DNA of 10,000 nucleotides from Desulfomonile sp. (GTDB taxonomy: Bacteria; Desulfobacterota; Desulfomonilia; Desulfomonilales; Desulfomonilaceae): contig JAIWNO010000081.1 of NCBI GenBank assembly GCA_020216785.1, forward strand, positions 1-10,000, written 5' to 3'. Under the pieces are notes generated by a model. That model was not told where the DNA came from. It saw only the letters and a program-made list of their open reading frames with translations, and ran no database searches. The translations under genes were made by a program, and so were the position numbers. Of the stretch, positions 1-6,187 are shown piece after piece (position 1 is the first letter of the stretch; every line of letters starts with the position of its first letter).

Positions 1-32
1 GCAGATATTCTTGCCCGCCCAGCGGCGACGCA

Positions 33-103
33 ATTATAGTACCGTCCCGCTCACCCAACGTATGACGTGAGTGAACCGGTGGAATTCAGTTACAATTGTG
101 TAA
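33..103 (-). promoter_or_regulatory. Possible leftward promoter with upstream dyad
   Basis: On the minus strand a perfect TATAAT lies at 38-33. The best upstream hexamer, TTGGGT, is only 14 bp away, so the -35 is poor. About 50 bp upstream is the dyad TTACA-ATTG-TGTAA at 90-103, the size and AT-rich type of a regulator site. The arrangement would suit an activated promoter for a gene lying left of the window. This rests on pattern only. Confidence 0.2.
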
Positions 104-196
104 GAAAGTGCGAGCCAATTCCTATTTGTTAGAAAAGAGGGCAGAGTGATTCCGCTTTCGTACAGCATTTCTCTGAAGATCGTACGATGCGTTTGT

Positions 197-216
197 AGGG
201 ACACACGCGCGTGTGC
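197..216. repeat. Palindrome, possible degenerate dispersed repeat
   Basis: Bases 202-215 (CACACGCGCGTGTG) are a perfect 14-bp palindrome preceded by TGTAGGG. The hairpin at 7435-7455 is also preceded by a TGTAGGGG string, so the two may be copies of one family of short GTAGGG-type palindromic repeats. The resemblance covers few bases and may be chance. Confidence 0.35.
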
Positions 217-388
217 ACCAACCGGGGCAGACACGCGGTCTACTCCTGCACAGACCGTGAACATCGCCTTGCCCTCGCGCCGGCTCGTATCCGGGGCTCG
301 TCCCCAACGGCCGCACTCGACACCCTTTGGAAGCATGAGAAGCCTCCACATGTGTCCGACAATACCCCCTAACCGGATCATTCCGTGG

Positions 389-1468
389 TCAGGTTACTTT
401 CTTGCCTTTTATGAGCCCGGCCACGATGTGCTCAAGCGCACTGGCTTTGGGCTCTACGATCGGTTTCACCTCCTTTTGACTCCAAACGGTTTCGGGTCTG
501 CTTTGGAGGATGTAGATCTCGCCCTTGTAGGGGAGGAATTTCTCGGTTGCCCACTCGATGTCCATGGGCTTCCCGTAGTGCTTTTCAATGCGTCGGCCCA
601 GTTCGGCCAATTCGAGGATTTCGCTGTCCAAGAGGCTCTGGTCCGTGCGCCGCGCGGAATCCACGTTGAGTTTCATCACCTGGTCGGTCTCGGGGTCGGT
701 AGTGTAGTAGATCTCTTTGTCAGAGACGGTCTTCTTGGTGACTTCGCCGGTGATTTTGTTCACGTGGAACTGATCCGGAGTTACCTCACCTGAGACTACG
801 CTCTCGCCGAATCCCCAGTTCGAGTCTATCACGATGGTGGCGCGATCGCCCGTCGCTGGATTAATGGTGAACATCACGCCCGCGGCGAAAGAGCGCACCA
901 TCTTTTGTACGGCGACGCTGATCAGCACCGCTGCGTGATCGAAGCCCATGCCGATGCGATACGCAATGGCACGCGGACCGAAAAGGCTCGACCAGCACTT
1001 CTTGATCCGGTCGAGCAGATCGTCCACTCCCCGCACCCAAAGGTAGGTGTCCTGCTGGCCTGCAAAGCTGGCGCCGGGCAGGTCCTCCGCTGTGGCGGAA
1101 GACCTGACCGCGACCGGGAGCGCAGGCATCGCGCAGCGCCGGGAGAGCAGCCGGTATTGATCGGCGATCACGTCCTCGAGGAATTCGCTCAGAGTACCCG
1201 ATTCGATCCAGGCCCTGATGTCTGCCGACGCTGCTTCGATCTCCGAGATCTGGGACTCGTCAAGCCCTTTGAGACGAGAGAGAACCTTCTCGGCAAGGTT
1301 GTTTTCCTCGAGGAAGCGTGTGTACGCCGCCGTGGTGATGGCAAAGCCGGGCGGGACGGGAATCTGCGCCCGCAGGAGTTCACCAAGACTGGCGCACTTC
1401 CCGCCTACTTTGCCCACCATGCTGATGTCGCACTGCTCGAACGGCAGCACGTACGTGGAGACGTCCAT
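389..1468 (-). CDS. ppsB: Phenylphosphate synthase subunit beta-like (PEP synthase N-terminal ATP-grasp protein)
   Basis: This 359-residue protein corresponds to the ATP-binding N-terminal half of PEP synthase/pyruvate phosphate dikinase, without the swivelling phosphohistidine and PEP/pyruvate domains. Visible motifs are VGGKCASLGE (21-30, with the ATP-contacting Lys24), VRSSATAEDLPG (121-132), the AGVMFT-NP-TGD block, WGFGESVVSGEVTPDQF, and DIEWA followed by ILQSRPE (Arg324) near the end. In Thauera aromatica a subunit of this build (about 40 kDa) uses MgATP, releasing AMP and Pi, to load the beta-phosphate onto the histidine of PpsA, which phosphorylates phenol. The ATG at 1468 has a GAGG-type ribosome binding site 7 nt upstream and lies 24 bp after the ppsA stop, so the two are surely co-transcribed. 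The family assignment is strong; phenol as the substrate is inferred, and a catechol- or other phenolic-phosphate synthase is the main alternative. Confidence 0.85.
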   Translation of the reverse strand: MDVSTYVLPFEQCDISMVGKVGGKCASLGELLRAQIPVPPGFAITTAAYTRFLEENNLAEKVLSRLKGLDESQISEIEAASADIRAWIESGTLSEFLEDVIADQYRLLSRRCAMPALPVAVRSSATAEDLPGASFAGQQDTYLWVRGVDDLLDRIKKCWSSLFGPRAIAYRIGMGFDHAAVLISVAVQKMVRSFAAGVMFTINPATGDRATIVIDSNWGFGESVVSGEVTPDQFHVNKITGEVTKKTVSDKEIYYTTDPETDQVMKLNVDSARRTDQSLLDSEILELAELGRRIEKHYGKPMDIEWATEKFLPYKGEIYILQSRPETVWSQKEVKPIVEPKASALEHIVAGLIKGKKVT

Positions 1469-1492
1469 TATCGGGCCTCACTCCGTTAAGTG

Positions 1493-3325
1493 TCACTCGA
1501 GGATGTCGATCTCTCCGGTTGCGCCGTTAACCCGGATCCGCTGGCCTGTCTTGATGCGCGAGGTCGCGGAGCCGGTCCCCACGACCGCCGGAAGACCGTA
1601 CTCACGGCAGACGATAGCGGCGTGACACATGACACCGCCAACGTCTGTGATGGCTGCGCTGATTTTTTGGAACGCGGGCGCCCAACTCGGCGAGGTGGTC
1701 GGCGCGACGAGGATCTCGCCGGGCTTGAGGTCGCCGATTTCTTTGGCGGTGCGGCAGACTCGAGCCGGTCCTTCCACCGAGCCCGGCGAGCCCGGGAAGC
1801 CGACGATCTTCGTGAGGTCTCCCTCAGCAACAGCCTTAAGCTTCGACCACTGGGTCATGGCGTCGGAAGTGATACCCCAGAGCATAATGGTAAACGGTTC
1901 GGTGATGGTTTCCGGGACCGTGCCCATAGCATCGGGGGGCCGCCACTGGCGGAACTTCTCCATGACGCCCTTGCGCCAAGCGATTTCCTTAGGCCAAGTC
2001 AAGGTGCCGCGGCCGACACTGCCGGTCGCCCACGACGTGACGAGGTCCCACAGCACTTCTTTCACTTCGGACCGCTTGAGATACCAGATGTCTTCCACGT
2101 CCTCGATAAACTTGTGTTCCACGAGGATCTTGGCCACTTCACGCATTTTGTTCCAGAAAATGCTGTGGAACCAGTGCTCGACGTAGAACAGGTGGTTCTC
2201 GACGTACGGAAAGACGGTTCTTGCAGTGCCGAGCATCTGATCGAAAGTCGCACGATCCTCATCCGTGTTCAGCAGCGAGCGATAACCTTCGGTGAGCCGG
2301 TCCCGCTCTTCGGCCACTTTTTGGGTAGGACGGGAGATATCCTCGTTCTTTCGCAGCTTCTCTATGTATATGCGCATGAAATCGAACGGGACGTTGAGGT
2401 CGTCGTTCCAGCTCAAATCGTGATGGTACCAGCCGGTCCCGGTAGAAACGTAGAACCACGGATCCCGCGCCTCATTGAGCGCAGCAAGCCACTTTCTGCC
2501 GTTCTCAGAGCCTTCCATGGCCTTGAGCACCGCGTCTGCGTCGCCGCACATGGCGCAGTCTTCCAGACCGAGTTCCACACAAAGCTTCGCGAGCTTCTTC
2601 AGCTCCTCGTCCGGCCGGTACATGATTACGTCGATGCCGGCGACCATTTGGGTGATTTTCTGCAAGGGAATGTCTGGAAAGGCCTTTTGGCAGAAATCCA
2701 CGAAAAAGACGTACGCAGCGTAGCCGAGATTGAGGAATTCGAAATGATACTGCCAGCAGAGGATTCCCAGGTCGATGAGCTTGTCGTACGCGTTGAGGAG
2801 CTTGTATCCGGTGGACACGCCCAGCCCTTCGGTCACTACCGACTCGTCTTCCATTTCAGGAAGCGATGGTATCTTGGTGTCGACAAGCTCCTGAATGATG
2901 CCTTTCATCTTCTTTTCCCAATTGTCGTGGAGCTTGTCCCAGTTCTGATAATAATAGCCAGCGCGCTTCATGAAATGTTCGGCACGCTTAGGGATTTCGT
3001 CGGAATTGAGGACGGGGATGGGGGTAATGTAGATGTATCCGTTGTGAATGCGGTGATCGATACCCATAGCGGGTGGGACGATGAAAATCCGGCTGTTGTA
3101 CTGGGAAAGCGCCAGGAACCACGCCTCGTCCCAGATGATGTCAAAGGGATACATGGGTTCCGGATAGTGCAATCCGTCGTAGAACCAGAACATGCTCTCT
3201 TCGTATTTTGTTCGCTCGGGATTGTCGGTGCTGTACATGTAATGGTACGGATACATCCGTTCCCACCCTTCGGTTCCGGGGATCACTTCAGCTTCGTGGG
3301 GATTGGGGAACTTCAGCTCGGCCAT
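1493..3325 (-). CDS. ppsA: Phenylphosphate synthase subunit alpha-like (phosphohistidine transferase)
   Basis: This 610-residue protein ends in the swivelling phosphohistidine domain of PEP-utilising enzymes: VGGVMCHAAIVCREYGLPAV, with the phospho-acceptor His at about residue 568. The large N-terminal part (1 to about 500) is rich in Trp/Tyr/Phe and shows no ATP-grasp motifs, and no C-terminal PEP/pyruvate TIM barrel follows. This matches the roughly 70-kDa Thauera PpsA, which carries the phosphoryl group on a His and exchanges phenol with phenylphosphate. I chose the ATG at 3325 over one at 3400 because GGAGGTG stands 5 bp before it and the extra 25 residues look random (basic, Cys-containing). 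The gene lies 176 bp after the YhbP-like gene, so it may have its own promoter, and ppsB follows after 24 bp. The family is near certain; the exact phenolic substrate is inferred. Confidence 0.87.
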   Translation of the reverse strand: MAELKFPNPHEAEVIPGTEGWERMYPYHYMYSTDNPERTKYEESMFWFYDGLHYPEPMYPFDIIWDEAWFLALSQYNSRIFIVPPAMGIDHRIHNGYIYITPIPVLNSDEIPKRAEHFMKRAGYYYQNWDKLHDNWEKKMKGIIQELVDTKIPSLPEMEDESVVTEGLGVSTGYKLLNAYDKLIDLGILCWQYHFEFLNLGYAAYVFFVDFCQKAFPDIPLQKITQMVAGIDVIMYRPDEELKKLAKLCVELGLEDCAMCGDADAVLKAMEGSENGRKWLAALNEARDPWFYVSTGTGWYHHDLSWNDDLNVPFDFMRIYIEKLRKNEDISRPTQKVAEERDRLTEGYRSLLNTDEDRATFDQMLGTARTVFPYVENHLFYVEHWFHSIFWNKMREVAKILVEHKFIEDVEDIWYLKRSEVKEVLWDLVTSWATGSVGRGTLTWPKEIAWRKGVMEKFRQWRPPDAMGTVPETITEPFTIMLWGITSDAMTQWSKLKAVAEGDLTKIVGFPGSPGSVEGPARVCRTAKEIGDLKPGEILVAPTTSPSWAPAFQKISAAITDVGGVMCHAAIVCREYGLPAVVGTGSATSRIKTGQRIRVNGATGEIDILE

Positions 3326-3330
3326 CTTTT

Positions 3331-3337
3331 CACCTCC
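3331..3337 (-). promoter_or_regulatory. Strong ribosome binding site of ppsA
   Basis: GGAGGTG on the minus strand sits 5 nt before the ATG at 3325. It decides the start of ppsA, since no comparable site precedes the in-frame ATG at 3400. Confidence 0.85.
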
Positions 3338-3501
3338 AAGAAAAGGCATGAATGTTGGCTTTCGCGGTTTGAGACCTTTCCACACTCCACATCTTAACAC
3401 CCTGGCATGTCTGTCTTGCCTTCAGCACACTGAGAAACCCGCTTGTTACACCTCCCTTCCGTTCCCATGATGGTTTGGCCCGAGCGCGACCGTCTGCTCA
3501 C

Positions 3502-4014
3502 TCAGGCTGAAACTGGTTCGCCTACGGCTTTGCCGCCTTTTATACCGAGCTTCCACCTGGTCCCGAACCCGGTGGAATTGTCCATATGGAGGATGGCTTC
3601 AGGCCGAAACACGTACAGGGCCACCCGTGCCATCTTTTCCGCGATTTTAGGAGACAGTGCCGCCGGATCGGCGAAAAACTCCGCGGCAAACGGGTAGCGT
3701 TTGAGGTAGGTTGCCAGCGCCCGAGCGCGGGCCCGAACGCCGGTAATCTTTTCGACTGTCCCTTCCATCTGAAGACCTTTGATTTCCCTCCAGGTCGCGT
3801 ACGTCCCATGCACCGCTCCGGCAGCCCGCGGGTTCTGCTCAAAGATTCTCGAATGACGCGAACGAGTGGAGGAGAAGAAAACCAAGTCAAAGCCCTGCCT
3901 CGCGTAGTAAACCGCAGCGGTCCAGGGGCTGTTGTCAATGCACCCCGCCAGGGTCACTGTGGTATGGGCGTCCAGGAACTCCTCCACGATTCTCTCCAAT
4001 TCAGCGCGAGTCAT
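3502..4014 (-). CDS. YhbP/UPF0306-like pyridoxamine-phosphate-oxidase-fold flavoprotein
   Basis: This 170-residue protein has the pattern of the FMN-binding split-barrel (PNPOx-like) superfamily, closest in my recollection to E. coli YhbP. Shared elements are the helical N-terminus followed by PWTAAVYYA (30-38), FFSSTRSRHSRIF (46-58) and NPRAAGAV (61-68), the strand GLQMEGTVEKI (80-90), and the C-terminal DNSTGFGTRW (145-154), which resembles the DNTLGFGKK of YhbP. Proteins of this fold usually bind FMN or related flavins; no reaction is known for the YhbP branch. Its ATG overlaps the ubiX stop (ATGA, 4011-4014), implying translational coupling. A role in handling flavin for UbiX or a UbiD-type carboxylase is an attractive inference but not shown. 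No signal peptide is seen, so it is probably cytoplasmic. Confidence 0.75.
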   Translation of the reverse strand: MTRAELERIVEEFLDAHTTVTLAGCIDNSPWTAAVYYARQGFDLVFFSSTRSRHSRIFEQNPRAAGAVHGTYATWREIKGLQMEGTVEKITGVRARARALATYLKRYPFAAEFFADPAALSPKIAEKMARVALYVFRPEAILHMDNSTGFGTRWKLGIKGGKAVGEPVSA

Positions 4015-4574
4015 CCGCCTGCCCAGCGATTGAACAGATTGTGAGGGACGTCGAACTGGTCGAGTGCTTTGCCCACGGTCTGATCGATGATGTCTTGAAT
4101 CGTCTGCGGCCGATGGTAAAACGAGGGTACCGGCGGCAACACTACACCGCCCATCTCGGTGACTGCGGTCATAGCACGGAGGTGACCTAAATGGAGCGGG
4201 GTCTCCCGCGGGATAATCACCAGTTTTCTCCGTTCCTTGAGCGTCACGTCCGCCGCGCGGACAAGGAGGTTGTCATTGATGGACAAAGCGATCATTGAGA
4301 GGGTCTTCATCGAGCATGGGGCCACAATCATGCCGGCAGTCTTGAAAGAGCCGCTGGAGAGGGGAGCAGCAAGATTGTCGTGCGCATGAACATAGTCCGC
4401 AAGTCCTTCGACTTCCGCGGGAGTGAGCGAAGTCTCGAGTTGCATGGTGGTCAGTGCCCCATGGCTGATGATCAAGTGGCTTTCGATCCCTTCGGTCTCA
4501 CGGAGGACTTCCAGGAGGCGGACGCCGTAGACGAATCCACTGGCGCCGCTCATGCCTATGACGATCCTTTTCAA
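4011..4574 (-). CDS. ubiX: UbiX-type flavin prenyltransferase
   Basis: This 187-residue protein is the normal length for UbiX, which joins a dimethylallyl unit from dimethylallyl phosphate to reduced FMN to make prenylated FMN, the cofactor of UbiD-type (de)carboxylases. Visible are the FMN-binding GMSGASG (7-13), Glu47 in QLETSL, PCSMKTL (86-92), Arg106, Lys113, Arg123 in PRETPL, and Tyr153 in SFYHRP. All fall at a constant offset of 16 from the prenyl-phosphate-site residues I recall for Pseudomonas UbiX (R122, K129, R139, Y169). The position of R185 there is Lys169 here. The start is TTG at 4574, supported by AGGAG 5 nt upstream; starting at Met8 would destroy the glycine motif. It is the first gene of the minus-strand operon and overlaps the next gene by 4 bp. 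It most likely serves a phenylphosphate carboxylase encoded elsewhere. Confidence 0.92.
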   Translation of the reverse strand: MKRIVIGMSGASGFVYGVRLLEVLRETEGIESHLIISHGALTTMQLETSLTPAEVEGLADYVHAHDNLAAPLSSGSFKTAGMIVAPCSMKTLSMIALSINDNLLVRAADVTLKERRKLVIIPRETPLHLGHLRAMTAVTEMGGVVLPPVPSFYHRPQTIQDIIDQTVGKALDQFDVPHNLFNRWAGG

Positions 4575-4577
4575 CCG

Positions 4578-4584
4578 TTCTCCT
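4578..4584 (-). promoter_or_regulatory. Ribosome binding site deciding the TTG start of ubiX
   Basis: AGGAGAA on the minus strand ends 3 nt before a TTG codon at 4574 (the AGGAG core is 5 nt away). Translation from here gives the intact UbiX N-terminus MKRIVIGMSGASG, so the rare TTG start is well supported. Confidence 0.8.
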
Positions 4585-4783
4585 TTTGGCGGGTTCCGCG
4601 ACCCGAATCATCGTCGGGCATCTCGTTGACGAGACCTGTTCCGCCAAAGGGTGCTCCACCATTACCGTACTCGGATCCGCTTCGGACCTGCATTGAACCG
4701 ACCCTCGCAAATGCGGATATGGTTCCTGAACCCGTTACAGACACAATGCCGTTTCAGATGGAACAAGTGAGTTAAACAAGAGG

Positions 4784-4809
4784 CGCCGTCGCCCACTCCC
4801 GCGACGGCG
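4784..4809. terminator. GC-rich hairpin in the ubiX leader (possible attenuator)
   Basis: CGCCGTCGC (4784-4792) pairs perfectly with GCGACGGCG (4801-4809) around an 8-nt loop. On the minus strand it is followed by CCTCTTGTTTAAC, a poor, interrupted T-run, so it is at best a weak intrinsic terminator reading toward ubiX. On the plus strand no T-run follows. It may be an attenuator or an mRNA-stabilising stem, or it may have no function. Confidence 0.35.
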
Positions 4810-4886
4810 TCGCATGACTACGCCAGAGGAAGCCAGGGTGTCGGAAAGTCTCTCCCGCTTGTGGCGAAACTCCCCGAATGATGAAA

Positions 4887-4915
4887 ATCTTCGGGCAGGT
4901 AAGTGAAGATGTCAA
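4887..4915 (-). promoter_or_regulatory. Candidate promoter/operator for the ubiX-pps operon
   Basis: On the minus strand a perfect TTGACA (4915-4910) is followed after 17 bp by GAAGAT, a poor -10. The inverted repeat ATCTTC-N12-GAAGAT (4887-4892 and 4905-4910) covers exactly the -10 and abuts the -35. A good -35 with a weak -10 overlapped by a dyad fits a regulated promoter, and the divergent LysR protein is the obvious candidate binder. This is inferred from spacing alone. Confidence 0.35.
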
Positions 4916-4953
4916 GTAATAAAAAGTTATGGATGTATTAGGATGCCTTATAC

Positions 4954-4959
4954 TATAAT
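4954..4959 (+). promoter_or_regulatory. Possible -10 box toward the LysR-type gene
   Basis: TATAAT occurs on the plus strand about 200 bp before the LysR start, inside an AT-rich island in otherwise GC-rich DNA. At 18 bp spacing only TGGATG, a poor -35, is present. A transcript from here would run through the palindromic repeat at 5015-5095. Confidence 0.25.
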
Positions 4960-5014
4960 GACTTCATCTTTGTTCTGGATTTGATGAATTCGGTCACGAA
5001 TTCCGCCCGTTGGA

Positions 5015-5095
5015 GATTGCTTCGTCGCTCCGGTTCTCGCAATGACAGGGCCGGTGATGTCATTGCGGCCCCACTGAAAAGCGGGGGAAGCAATC
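5015..5095. repeat. Nested palindromic dispersed repeat (REP/MITE-like)
   Basis: Outer arms GATTGCTTC (5015-5023) and GAAGCAATC (5087-5095) are exact inverted repeats. Within them CGCAATGACA (5038-5047) and TGTCATTGCG (5058-5067) form a second perfect 10-bp stem with a 10-nt loop. The motif GATTGCTTCGTCGCTC...CTCGCAATGAC is one I recognise as a widespread bacterial intergenic repeat, often mistranslated as peptides of the VIARSEATKQS/CEEQSDEAIS kind. It encodes no transposase and ends 64 bp before the LysR start, where a long RNA hairpin could affect expression. Confidence 0.75.
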
Positions 5096-5159
5096 CCAGC
5101 AGTCGAAAACGCCCACCACGCTTTCACGATAGAATGCATGGCGCTTCCGTGGGGCCTCC

Positions 5160-6077
5160 ATGAATCTCAAGCACCTGGAAACCTTCCACTTCTTCTGCAA
5201 GTTCCGATCAATGAGCCGCACCGCGGACTGGCTCCATGTCACCCAGCCCGCCGTTTCTCAGCAATTAAGCGCCTTTCAGGCTGAATGCGGCGTCAAGCTC
5301 TTCTATCGGCAGGGAGGGGAGTACCGCCTCACCGAGACCGGTGAGGAAATCTATCTGATCACCCAGCGAATACTTGCGCGAGTAAGCCAGATCGAGGTCC
5401 TGCTGGAAAAGACGCGGAAAGCGGACATGGGCAGACTGCGCATCGGGACAACCAAGACCTATGCCCGAACGATCATGCCCGATCTGGTTGCCCGCTTCCA
5501 GGAACGCCACCCAAAGGTTGCCGTGCACTTGAGCGAAGGCAACTCCGCAGATCTGATCAAACGGCTCTGTGCGCGCCAGGAAGATCTGGTGGTGGTGGCT
5601 CGGAGCCAATACGATCCCTCTCTCCGGGCGATTCCTTTCGCACGGTGCGAGGTGGTCCTTGTCGCTCGGCCGGACCATCCATTGGCGAAAGACGGCCCGG
5701 TCTCCATCGCCGCGCTCAACGGAGAGCCGATGATCATCCGCGAGCGGGGCTCGGGATTGCGGAATGCCATCGTGGGCAAGCTTAGCCGCCACGGCGTGGC
5801 TCCGTCAATGCTGGTGGAATCCGAAAGCCTCAGTTTCATCCTCGCGTACGTCGAGCGCCGCGAGGGTCTGGCATTTCTGCTCTCTCACGAGATCAAAGAC
5901 GAATTGGAGGCTGGAGCGCTCCGCATTATAAACCTCCAAGAAGGCGGCATCAGCTTCGAGTCCGATATCGTCGTGCGCAGGAACGAACCTCTCTCGGTTC
6001 CGATAAGGTCTTTCCTCAAGATCGTGCGAGGCCACCCTGTAGTACAAGCCTTGAGATCCGGCGCCGTCTCCACGTAA
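5160..6077 (+). CDS. LysR-type transcriptional regulator
   Basis: At 305 residues this is a full-length LysR regulator. The winged helix-turn-helix lies at about 17-36 (SMSRTADWLHVTQPAVSQQL), followed by the wing, with LTETGEEIY, and the linker helix to about 85. The C-terminal two-lobed effector domain starts at GRLRIGTTKTYART and includes LVARPDHPL and the late segment with SHEIKDELEAGALRII. Members bind DNA as tetramers and usually switch on a divergent target with a small-molecule co-inducer. The ATG at 5160 is the first start after an in-frame TAG and has only a weak ribosome binding site (GGGG). It faces away from the ubiX-pps operon, so control of that operon, possibly with a phenolic ligand or pathway intermediate, is inferred; control of the following Tm-1-like gene is an alternative. 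Confidence 0.93.
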   Translation: MNLKHLETFHFFCKFRSMSRTADWLHVTQPAVSQQLSAFQAECGVKLFYRQGGEYRLTETGEEIYLITQRILARVSQIEVLLEKTRKADMGRLRIGTTKTYARTIMPDLVARFQERHPKVAVHLSEGNSADLIKRLCARQEDLVVVARSQYDPSLRAIPFARCEVVLVARPDHPLAKDGPVSIAALNGEPMIIRERGSGLRNAIVGKLSRHGVAPSMLVESESLSFILAYVERREGLAFLLSHEIKDELEAGALRIINLQEGGISFESDIVVRRNEPLSVPIRSFLKIVRGHPVVQALRSGAVST

Positions 6078-6187
6078 CTGAATGCCTCTCACAATTCGAT
6101 TTTCGGCTTGCCTGATCATGTTGGCGCGGATAGAGTACCGCTCCGGGTGCTGTTCTCTGTGCCAAACCTCACGCGAGAGAGGTCGCC

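Larger units (their letters stand above)
1..388. other. Non-coding stretch downstream of ppsB
   Basis: No convincing gene is seen here. The open frames on both strands lack a ribosome binding site, have an odd Arg/Cys/His-rich composition and match no family I recognise. The stretch carries a 14-bp perfect palindrome (202-215), a dyad TTACA-N4-TGTAA (90-103) and a TATAAT hexamer on the minus strand (38 down to 33). No GC hairpin followed by a T-run lies just after the ppsB stop, so the operon may continue leftward. A degenerate gene cannot be excluded. Confidence 0.5.
4575..5159. other. Divergent intergenic region between ubiX and the LysR-type gene
   Basis: This 585-bp stretch contains no gene I can support. 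It holds the ubiX ribosome binding site, a GC-rich hairpin (4784-4809), a TTGACA hexamer on the minus strand framed by an inverted repeat (4887-4915), an AT-rich block with TATAAT (about 4916-4960), and a nested palindromic repeat (5015-5095). The layout of a metabolic operon facing a divergent LysR gene is typical for regulator-target pairs. At about 310 nt the predicted ubiX leader would be unusually long. Confidence 0.6.

Noticed and set aside
34..381. A 115-codon open frame on the minus strand after ppsB, considered as a PpsC subunit
   Set aside because: It shows no CBS-domain pattern, no ribosome binding site and random-looking composition.
1490..3397. A 635-codon open frame on the plus strand lying exactly opposite ppsA
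   Set aside because: It mirrors the ppsA reading frame, has no ribosome binding site, and its sequence (Val/His/Phe/Asp-rich runs) resembles no family. The lack of stops follows from the codon use of ppsA.
3325..3400. A longer ppsA start at 3400
   Set aside because: The extra 25 residues look random and there is no ribosome binding site at 3400, while GGAGGTG stands right before the ATG at 3325.
3400..3425. A sigma-54-like TGGCA...TTGC pattern (plus strand) between the YhbP-like gene and ppsA
   Set aside because: The GG and GC elements are 12 bp apart rather than 10, and it points away from ppsA.
5015..5095. CRISPR repeat or insertion-sequence end
   Set aside because: There is no regular repeat-spacer array and no transposase; it is one nested inverted repeat.
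4948..5163. Small open frames on both strands across the spacer before the LysR gene
   Set aside because: They are translations of the palindromic repeat, giving the familiar VIARTGATKQSP-type false peptide.
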